A stretch of DNA of 64,000 nucleotides, from assembly GCA_050949645.1 (NCBI GenBank), contig JBMNGC010000001.1, forward strand, positions 2,604,001 through 2,668,000, read 5' to 3'. Shown one piece after another: positions 57,506 to 64,000 of the stretch. This DNA is from RUG369 sp050949645. GTDB taxonomy: Bacteria; Planctomycetota; Planctomycetia; Pirellulales; Thermoguttaceae. The notes under the pieces are model-generated. The model was not told where the DNA came from. It made no database searches and saw nothing but the letters and a program-made list of their open reading frames with translations. The position numbers and the translations under genes are program-made. How positions within the stretch are numbered: position 1 is the first letter of the stretch; every line of letters begins with the position of its first letter.

Positions 57506-57748
57506 TCAGTACTGACCGTACGCGGCGGCGCTTCGTTCGGCGTTGATCTTGTTAATATGATCAACTTCCTGCTGATACTGGAACTCCGTTCCGGATGGAT
57601 GATACTGGATATCGTCGTCCAGATAGTAGGGGCTCGGCAAGGTCTGTCCGTTACGCGTGACCTGACACCCTGCAAAGGGCGCGATCAACAGCGCGGATAG
57701 AGCTAGAACGCCGAACACAACGCGTCCTTTGCTTTCGATCGATTTCAT
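57506..57748 (-). CDS. Small lipoprotein with PSPYYLDDDIQY motif
   Basis: 80 aa from ATG 57748 (AAAGGA 6 nt upstream); the frame extends further upstream but the extension is low-complexity and has no signal features. The signal peptide ends in a lipobox (APFAGC). The short mature part contains LPSPYYLDDDIQYHPSGTEFQYQQE. From memory, a similar LPSPYYL-DD-QY-PxGxEF pattern occurs in short planctomycete lipoproteins; that recollection was not checked. Function unknown. Confidence 0.7.
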   Translation of the reverse strand: MKSIESKGRVVFGVLALSALLIAPFAGCQVTRNGQTLPSPYYLDDDIQYHPSGTEFQYQQEVDHINKINAERSAAAYGQY

Positions 57749-58071
57749 TTCAAATCCTTTACGTCGTCTCTTGGCGCTGCCGCGCGAGAGCGTCTTTCCG
57801 GAACGCCTTCGCCACACGCGCCTTTCAGCGAGCGGGCTTCGTTCGACGGATAAGCTCTCTTCGCGCGGCGCGTCTAGAGTATTTTCCGATAGTTCAGCAG
57901 GCGCCGTCCCTGACGCGAGCCAACCCTGAGGATCGACTCTCGCGCCGTCCTCTCTATGTCCTGCCCGTTTTATCGGAAACCTAACGTACGACTCTTTACT
58001 CGAAAATGCAAAAGACTCTAAATCGCCATGATCGGCGCGCAACAGACGACGAAAAGGCGTCTTTCGCGGCG

Positions 58072-59073
58072 TCAGGGCGCGACATTAAGCTCGACAATGT
58101 CTCCTTCCTGAACGACATAGTCGCCCTTGACGACCGTGCCGTCATGAACGGCGTCGCCCCATACGCGCGCCGACTTCAAACGCGACGCATAATCCTGGTG
58201 GATTTGATCGCAAAGGTCGAAGATCGTGCTCTCCTGGCGAAGCGTAAAGGGCTTCTCCATGTCGGGACTCTTCTGCGACGGTTGCTTCGTATAGACGCGC
58301 ACGACGTTCATCGATTCGTAAATCGCATTGCGGAGCTCGTCAGTTCCCGTCCCGTCGGTCGTTGAGATGTGAAATTCGCGGAACGGAAGGTTCACGAATT
58401 CGTGAAAGAGCTCCATCGCGTCATGAAAGTCTGGCGAGTCGGCATGCGTTGCAACGAGGAACGTCTTCGTAAATGAGACCCCGACGTCTTCTTCGTCGAG
58501 CCCCGACTCCTCGGCAAGTCGCGTCTTTGTTTTCTGCAGGCGTTCAACGACGTCCTGACATTGCTGAATCCCATCTTCCCCCGTCGGGTTAACGACGAGT
58601 AAAACGAGATCGGCGCTGCGAATGTATCCGTACAGATACGGCTCCATGAAGTCTGTCGTAATCGGCGGCGTGTCGATGAGCTGCACGAACACGTTCTCCC
58701 ATGGCATCATGCCGGGGGTGGGAGTCTGCGTGGTAAAGGGATACGCCGCAACTTCTGGACGCGCTTTCGTATAGAACGTCAGCAACTGGCTCTTACCGGC
58801 ATTCGGAGCGCCGATAACGACGCAGGTACCCGCGCCCTGACGAGGAATGCGGAAAGATTGGCCGCTCTTTTTACTTGCTCCTTTCGACGATTCGATCGCT
58901 TTCTTCGCATCGGCGATCTTCGTCTTGAGCATGACCTGCATCTTCTCGCTCGCCTTGTGCTTCGGAATCTCAGTGAGCATCACCTGAAGCCACTTCAGTT
59001 CCTCTTCCTGCGTTTGGGCGCGCCGGTATTCTTCTTGGGCCTTTAAATATTGGGGCGTCAAGTTTGCCGCCAT
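58072..59073 (-). CDS. TGS-domain GTPase (OBG/DRG-related)
   Basis: 333 aa. A helical N-terminus (1-70), then a G domain: G1 GAPNAGKS (88-95), G2-like YPFTTQTPTPGM, G3 DTPP (134-137). The G4 position reads THAD (in LVATHADSPD) instead of NKxD, so base specificity may be altered. The C-terminal TGS domain (about 255-333) ends GDYVVQEGDIVELNV. Related DRG/Obg proteins act with ribosomes. Strong ribosome site AGGAGGAG before ATG 59073. Monocistronic as far as seen. Confidence 0.85.
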   Translation of the reverse strand: MAANLTPQYLKAQEEYRRAQTQEEELKWLQVMLTEIPKHKASEKMQVMLKTKIADAKKAIESSKGASKKSGQSFRIPRQGAGTCVVIGAPNAGKSQLLTFYTKARPEVAAYPFTTQTPTPGMMPWENVFVQLIDTPPITTDFMEPYLYGYIRSADLVLLVVNPTGEDGIQQCQDVVERLQKTKTRLAEESGLDEEDVGVSFTKTFLVATHADSPDFHDAMELFHEFVNLPFREFHISTTDGTGTDELRNAIYESMNVVRVYTKQPSQKSPDMEKPFTLRQESTIFDLCDQIHQDYASRLKSARVWGDAVHDGTVVKGDYVVQEGDIVELNVAP

Positions 59074-59143
59074 CTGCTCCTCCTGCTACAGTCGTTTTTT
59101 AGCAAACCGCGTTATTGAACTTCGATGTTCCGATTTTGCGGCG

Positions 59144-60283
59144 CTATTTGATTTCGTCAAGCTCCACCCATCGGCGTTCGCGGTGCGAGCGACGAATCGC
59201 TTCCACCGTTCGTTCCACTTCGTATGCGTCGCGGAACGTCGCGATCGGCGCGATCGGATCCATGCCCTCGATCCCGCGCATATTCTCGTAGCACGCGTTG
59301 GCGAGGAAATCGAGGTATCCGTCCATATGACCGCCCGAGAAATGGCTATATGCGAACCCACCCTGATTGCACAGCACGCGCCGCCATCCTCGTCCACGCT
59401 GACTCGGGTCGTAGACGTCAAGATAGTTCACGTCGTCGTAACACCATCGAATCGCGCCGTTTTCGAAGTAGAATTCATAGCCCTGCGTGTTTTCCGTCCC
59501 CCACGCGTTGCGCGTGCATTCGAGCGACCCTATGCCGCCGTTCGGGAGATTGTAGACGATCCTGGTCCCGTCGTCGACGTCGATCTTCCTCGGCTCGCGC
59601 GACCTTGAACCGTCCTCCTTCACGACGTTGAACATGCGCTCCTTAACGTGCGTCACTTGCGCCGCGACGACCTCGGTCGGGCGCATACCCGTGACAAAAT
59701 AAAGCATGTCGATCGCATGGGACCCCAAGTCGGCGAGCGTGCCGCCGCCTTCTTTCGCGTCGAAACGCCAGCCGCCGCCGGTGTTCGGACCGCCCCAGCT
59801 CTGGTTGTAGTAGGAACGCGCCTCCAGGAGTTCGCCAAACCAATTTTCTTGGACGATCTGGCGCGCGAAGACGTTTGCGGGCACGCGTCGGTAGATGAAG
59901 TTCACCGAATTGAGGAGCCCGGGATTCGCTTCCGCGGCTTCGGTCATCTCCCGCGCCTCGTCAACGGAGACCGCTAACGGCTTCTCGCAGAAGACATGCT
60001 TTTTCGCCTCGAACGCCGCGAGCGCCGTACTGTAATGAAGCGCGTTAGGGAGGCAGATATCGACGTATTCCGTCTTGTCGTTCTGAATCGCGTCCATGAG
60101 GTCAAGATTGACGTCCCAGCCGAGCTTCTTCGCCGCGTCCGCCTCGTGTGGCAACACAAACGCCTGCTTGATGACGGGATCAATCGGCGAGTCGCCGTAG
60201 AATTTCGCAACGTTCGGATAAGAGACGTTTCGCGCGCGCCCCATCGCTCCAAACCCCAAAACTGCAACTGCCATTTCTCTCAT
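59144..60283 (-). CDS. Gfo/Idh/MocA-family oxidoreductase, paralog 1
   Basis: 379 aa from ATG 60283 (GGAG 7 nt upstream); an alternative ATG three codons later (60274) is also possible. Rossmann fold VAVLGFGAMG, then DICLPNALHY, the EKPLAV motif with the conserved Lys, and LADLGSHAIDMLYFVTG with the conserved His. Acts on sugars or inositols with NAD(P) (family knowledge). It is closely similar along its whole length to the gene at 62799, including NQSWGG and ECTRNAWG. Confidence 0.88.
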   Translation of the reverse strand: MREMAVAVLGFGAMGRARNVSYPNVAKFYGDSPIDPVIKQAFVLPHEADAAKKLGWDVNLDLMDAIQNDKTEYVDICLPNALHYSTALAAFEAKKHVFCEKPLAVSVDEAREMTEAAEANPGLLNSVNFIYRRVPANVFARQIVQENWFGELLEARSYYNQSWGGPNTGGGWRFDAKEGGGTLADLGSHAIDMLYFVTGMRPTEVVAAQVTHVKERMFNVVKEDGSRSREPRKIDVDDGTRIVYNLPNGGIGSLECTRNAWGTENTQGYEFYFENGAIRWCYDDVNYLDVYDPSQRGRGWRRVLCNQGGFAYSHFSGGHMDGYLDFLANACYENMRGIEGMDPIAPIATFRDAYEVERTVEAIRRSHRERRWVELDEIK

Positions 60284-60488
60284 AATTCTTCTCCATTCCA
60301 GGATTCTATCTACAGCGACCGTCACGTTCCAATCGTCGTCTGTCTTCAGCGTGCATTCTACTCGCAAATCATTGAAAAATCCAGAATGAACGCCACGTAT
60401 TCGAAATTTTCCAGCGGTGCGTTAAAGGCGTGCCAATCATCTCCATGCCATTCGCCGAAACGCGATCGAACCAACCTTTTATCGTGGG

Positions 60489-60516
60489 TTGACGATTAGG
60501 GTAATCGCCATAGAAT
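60489..60516 (+). promoter_or_regulatory. Promoter for the KaiC-like gene
   Basis: TTGACG (60489-60494), a 16-bp spacer and TAGAAT (60511-60516), about 60 bases before ATG 60577. Confidence 0.55.
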
Positions 60517-60576
60517 TATTTGGATATATTGTGCAGCATAACGACATATGCGACAGTCGCAGGCGGAGGAGATATC

Positions 60577-61467
60577 ATGACGACGCGTCTATCCACGGGC
60601 ATACCCGGTCTTGATGAGAAGCTCGGCGGCGGTCTCATTAAGGGGACGACGACGGCGATCGTCGGGTCTACCGGGTCTGGCAAAACGCAATTTGCGCTTC
60701 AATTTCTTAACGCGGGACTCGAAGCGGAAGGGCGACGCGGAATTGTCGTCGATCTCACAGCGCGCGGCGATTCGCAAAACCACGCGCAATACGCTCAGTC
60801 GCTTTTCGACTGGAAAATGGAAACGCAGGATGCGAGCCGTCCTTTCAATCCGTCGGAATATTTCGACGCCGTCGCGGAGGGGAAAAGATATTGCGCGGAT
60901 TACCTACAGGCGTTCCCCTACACTGGTCGTCGCGTCACGCGTCGCGACCTTGACGAGGACGACTGGCGTGATTGGAAAAGCGATTTAACGCGTCGTCTCG
61001 ACGTCACGATTGCTTTTCTTTATACCAACTTCGCGCAAGGGGCACGACGGCTCGTCGTTGACGGGATTGAACCTGTTGAACGACAGGGTGATTCAATTCA
61101 ATTCGAGATGCTCGAATATATCGAACAGCAGATTGTCAAAAAGGATTCAGAGTGGGTGGCGCGCGACCTCTTCCGTCAGAACTTCCATCGGTACAACGAC
61201 TCGATTCGCGCGCACGGATACAACTCCGAGGATCTCGGAACGGTCCTTTCCTACACGTCGCAAGAGACGTCGCTCGACGCGCTCCTCGACAAACCCTTTG
61301 AAGAGGGCGACTTCTTCGCGCAAACCAATACGACAATATTCCTTGGGAAGATTCGTGAAGGTCGCAAGTTTACGCGCGCCATGTACGTCTTCAAGCATCG
61401 TGGCAGCGCGTGTTCCGATGAAATTCTTCCCTACGTGATTGACGATTCCGGACTCCGTTTACTTTAA
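60577..61467 (+). CDS. RecA-superfamily ATPase (KaiC/RadA-like)
   Basis: 296 aa from ATG 60577, chosen for GGAGGAG 6 nt upstream and because STGIPGLDEKLGGGL starts the KaiC-type domain. Walker A GSTGSGKT (30-37); a Walker B-like hydrophobic strand RRLVVDGIEPVE. No second KaiC domain and no zinc finger as in RadA. C-terminal IFLGKIREGRKFTRAMYVFKHRGS resembles the substrate-proximal part of KaiC proteins. Role unknown; such single-domain ATPases often act in signalling. The next gene starts 12 bases later, so the two form an operon. Confidence 0.8.
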   Translation: MTTRLSTGIPGLDEKLGGGLIKGTTTAIVGSTGSGKTQFALQFLNAGLEAEGRRGIVVDLTARGDSQNHAQYAQSLFDWKMETQDASRPFNPSEYFDAVAEGKRYCADYLQAFPYTGRRVTRRDLDEDDWRDWKSDLTRRLDVTIAFLYTNFAQGARRLVVDGIEPVERQGDSIQFEMLEYIEQQIVKKDSEWVARDLFRQNFHRYNDSIRAHGYNSEDLGTVLSYTSQETSLDALLDKPFEEGDFFAQTNTTIFLGKIREGRKFTRAMYVFKHRGSACSDEILPYVIDDSGLRLL

Positions 61468-61479
61468 CGAATAACGACC

Positions 61480-62664
61480 ATGACGCAAAATGATCAAAAA
61501 GAAACGCAGGCGCAGCCTAAGTCAGGCGTCGTCAAGAGCAAAAGCGGCGGCTCGCCAGATCGGTTTTGGAACCCAAGATTTTGGGACGGAATGACGATCT
61601 CGGCGTATCATAAGCTGCTGCGCGCCGGCAAGCATAAAGTCTCGCTCGGACGCTATCCGATGTTTTGCATGATTTGGGCGCTCACGCCGCTCAACTCGGG
61701 CCTCGCGGCGCTCCAAAGCTGCTTCTATAGCCGCAAAATTAACGCGACGCGACCTGTCGACGATCCCATCTTTATCATCGGACACTGGCGCAGCGGCACG
61801 ACGCTTCTGCACGAATATCTTATGCGCGACGAACGTTTTACGACGTCGAACACGTACGAATGCTTCGCGCCCTCGCACTTCCTCGTCTCGGAAAAATATA
61901 TCGCGCCGTGGCTGAAATTCCTGATGCCCAAGAAACGACCCATGGATAATATGGCGGTCGGACTTCAGCGGCCTCAGGAGGACGAATTTGCGATCTGCGC
62001 GCTCGGAATGAACTCGCCTTACCGCGACGTCGCCTTCCCTAACAACGCTCCCATTGACTCAGAATACCTCACGCTTCGCTCTCTCTCCGACGACGAACGC
62101 GCGCGCTGGCTCGACGCCATCGAATACCTCGTTAAAGCGCTTACCGTTAAGTACGATAAGCGTCTCATCCTGAAATCGCCCCCGCACACCGCAAGGGTCG
62201 AGGCGCTCCTGGAACGATTCCCCAACGCTAAGTTCATACACATTTCGCGCGATCCCTTCGTCCTCTTCCCATCGACCGTCAATCTCTGGAAGAGACTCTC
62301 CGCCGTGCACGGATTGCAGGTCCCGAAAGATACTTGCGCGATCGAAGAAAAAACGCTGAAAAACTTCGAAGAAATGTACGACTCGTTCTTCGACGCGCTG
62401 CCAAAGCTCCAGCCCGGCGCTCTCTGCGAGATCTCCTACGACGAGCTCGTCGACCGTCCCGTTTCGACCCTTGAAAGGATATATTCCGAGCTCAATCTTG
62501 GGCGCTCCCAAGAAAACAAAGAAATCTTTGAGCAATACGCGAATTCTCAAAAGAGCTATAAACGGAACAAATTTGAAATTTCTGCCGAGATGAAGAAAAC
62601 GATTCTTCGACGCTGGCGTCGATACTTCGAAAGATATTTTCCCGAGGAACTCGAGCAGAGCTAA
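61480..62664 (+). CDS. Sulfotransferase family protein
   Basis: 394 aa. The PAPS 5'-phosphosulfate loop is FIIGHWRSGTTLLHEYL (99-115); the 3'-phosphate motif is KFIHISRDPFVLFPSTV (about 253-269). These are the hallmarks of PAPS-dependent sulfotransferases. Helical C-terminal part. It would transfer sulfate to a carbohydrate or other acceptor; planctomycetes often carry many such genes, and the acceptor is not known here. Second gene of the operon with the KaiC-like ATPase; weak ribosome site. Confidence 0.88.
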   Translation: MTQNDQKETQAQPKSGVVKSKSGGSPDRFWNPRFWDGMTISAYHKLLRAGKHKVSLGRYPMFCMIWALTPLNSGLAALQSCFYSRKINATRPVDDPIFIIGHWRSGTTLLHEYLMRDERFTTSNTYECFAPSHFLVSEKYIAPWLKFLMPKKRPMDNMAVGLQRPQEDEFAICALGMNSPYRDVAFPNNAPIDSEYLTLRSLSDDERARWLDAIEYLVKALTVKYDKRLILKSPPHTARVEALLERFPNAKFIHISRDPFVLFPSTVNLWKRLSAVHGLQVPKDTCAIEEKTLKNFEEMYDSFFDALPKLQPGALCEISYDELVDRPVSTLERIYSELNLGRSQENKEIFEQYANSQKSYKRNKFEISAEMKKTILRRWRRYFERYFPEELEQS

Positions 62665-62694
62665 ACATCGATCCTGAGTCCTCTGTACAAAATG

Positions 62695-62734
62695 AACGAG
62701 CCGCGCTCCTATTTCGAAGCGCGGCTCGTTTTTT
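62695..62734 (+). terminator. Terminator after the sulfotransferase
   Basis: AACGAGCCGCGCT (62695-62707) pairs perfectly with AGCGCGGCTCGTT (62718-62730), followed by TTTT. It may also serve the convergent oxidoreductase gene. Confidence 0.88.
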
Positions 62735-62798
62735 ATTGACAAAGCGAAGTCGCTTTCGCGCGACTCGCAGAGAAGCGCGCGAAGGCGGACTACCAATC

Positions 62799-63971
62799 TC
62801 AGGTGAAGTCGGCGAGCTTAACCCAGCAACGTTCTTCCCAAGACTTACGCACCGCTTCAATCGTGCGCTCGACGTCGTACGCGTCGCGGAACGTCGCGAT
62901 CGGCGCGATCTCGTCGGCGCCGGCAATCTTCAGGATATTCTCGTAGCAGGCGTTGACCGTGAAGTCGCGATAGCCGTACATATGGCCGTCTGCAAAGGAC
63001 TTGTAGGAGAAGTCGTCGCCGCCGCGATTCGTGAGGACGCGGGTCCAGCCGCGATCAGGTCGCGTCGCGTCATAGACGTTCAGGTAGTTTACGTCGTCGT
63101 AATTCCACGCGATCGCGCCATTCTCGAAGTAGAGCTCATAGCCGTGCGTGTTCTCGGCGCCCCACGCGTTGCGCGTGCACTCAAGCGAACCGATCGCGCC
63201 GTCGGGAAGCGTGTACATAATACGCGTCGCGTCGTCGGTCTCCACTTTCACCTTCTCGCCCTGCTGCGCGTCGGCGCCGCGATTCATACGCGCGGCGAGG
63301 TCCGAACCGACCGTCTTGGGATCGAAGCGATAGGGGATATGGACGCCCTGTATCGCGCACAGTTCGATCGGACGCATGCCGGTTACGAAATAGAGCATAT
63401 CGAGCGCGTGCGAACCGAGGTCGCCAAGCGTGCCGCCCGTCTTGCTGAAACGCCAGCTGTACGGCGTATCGGGGCCGCCCCACGACTGATTGTAGAAGGA
63501 ACGCGCTTCGAGGAGCTTGCCGAATCGACCCGACTTAACAAGGCGACGCGCGTAAACGTTGGAAGGACAACGACGATAGACGAAGTTCACGGAGTTGAGA
63601 AGCTCCGGTTTCGCTTCGGCGGCTTGCATCATTTCGCGCGCTTCGTCAACGGTGACGGCCAGCGGCTTTTCGCAGAAGACATGCTTACCCGCCTCGAGCG
63701 CCGACATCACGACGTCGTGGTGCATGGAGTTCGGGAGGCAGACGTCGACATAGTCGCATTCAGAATCCTTAATGACGGCGTCGAGGTCCGTCTTGGCGTC
63801 CCAACCGGACTCCTTAGCAGCTTCCGCTTCAACCGGAAGAGTGAACGCCTGATAGAGAACCGGCTTGATCGGGGCGTCGGTGTAATATCGCGAAATTGCC
63901 TCGTAGGCGACCGCGCGGACCGTGCCCATCATACCATAACCAAGAATACTAACGTTCAACGTTTTCGCCAT
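62799..63971 (-). CDS. Gfo/Idh/MocA-family oxidoreductase, paralog 2
   Basis: 390 aa. VSILGYGMMG (NAD motif), DVCLPNSMHHD, EKPLAVTVDEA and LGDLGSHALDMLYFVTG define the family. It has a short insert (about 230-245, NRGADAQQGEKV) absent from paralog 1. The two paralogs match throughout (shared YNQSWGGP, ECTRNAWG, EIAPIATFRDAYD), so they arose by duplication and flank the ATPase/sulfotransferase operon in the same orientation. Substrate unknown. Confidence 0.88.
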   Translation of the reverse strand: MAKTLNVSILGYGMMGTVRAVAYEAISRYYTDAPIKPVLYQAFTLPVEAEAAKESGWDAKTDLDAVIKDSECDYVDVCLPNSMHHDVVMSALEAGKHVFCEKPLAVTVDEAREMMQAAEAKPELLNSVNFVYRRCPSNVYARRLVKSGRFGKLLEARSFYNQSWGGPDTPYSWRFSKTGGTLGDLGSHALDMLYFVTGMRPIELCAIQGVHIPYRFDPKTVGSDLAARMNRGADAQQGEKVKVETDDATRIMYTLPDGAIGSLECTRNAWGAENTHGYELYFENGAIAWNYDDVNYLNVYDATRPDRGWTRVLTNRGGDDFSYKSFADGHMYGYRDFTVNACYENILKIAGADEIAPIATFRDAYDVERTIEAVRKSWEERCWVKLADFT

Positions 63972-64000
63972 AGAGCATATCTCCGATATTTATTATTTGG

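Overview
The window looks like chromosomal DNA of a member of the Planctomycetota. This is inferred from gene content. There are five DUF1559 pseudopilin-like genes with the FTLVELLVVIAIIG N-terminus, several followed by a small carboxypeptidase-regulatory-like lipoprotein. A giant surface protein opens with a LEPR-xLL-type motif (LEERQML). The 16S gene is unlinked from 23S-5S, and a BatA-type protein and an ECF sigma/anti-sigma pair are also present. The order within the phylum cannot be settled by eye.

Layout. 1-11040 (minus): the first 3,680 codons of one giant repeat protein with an embedded trypsin-like protease domain; its C-terminus lies outside the window. 11.7-16.1 kb: a TraB/TIKI-like exported protein, an EF-hand exported protein and a PilB/GspE assembly ATPase. 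16.5-18.3 kb: a frameshifted DUF1559 gene and a lipoprotein. 18.4-24.2 kb: an alpha/beta hydrolase, an ECF sigma factor with its translationally coupled membrane partner, and an MgtE magnesium transporter behind a structured upstream region. 24.3-25.9 kb: a second DUF1559/lipoprotein operon.

26.5-32.7 kb (minus) carries rRNA in an unusual order: 23S-5S with its own promoter and terminator, then a broken membrane-protein gene, then 16S with its own promoter and terminator. 33.2-38.4 kb is a DUF1559 triplication: two copies identical over about 1.1 kb but for one visible base, and a third that is a pseudogene. All three have homologous promoters followed by a short stem-loop near the predicted transcript start.

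38.8-53.8 kb is mostly housekeeping: argC, an NAD-sugar epimerase/dehydratase, dnaK, a BatA-type protein, smc and polA, with a tiny Asp/Trp-rich protein between smc and polA that has its own promoter and terminator. 53.8-64 kb holds a GH28-like beta-helix hydrolase, a Tat-exported SGNH esterase, a small membrane protein, a small lipoprotein, a TGS-domain GTPase, two paralogous Gfo/Idh/MocA oxidoreductases, a KaiC/RadA-like ATPase and a sulfotransferase.

Working together: the PilB-type ATPase and the DUF1559 proteins suggest a pseudopilus or type II secretion-like surface system. The hydrolase, esterase, Gfo/Idh and sulfotransferase genes suggest polysaccharide processing. The sequence alone does not prove either. 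No tRNA, CRISPR array, transposase or prophage gene was recognised.
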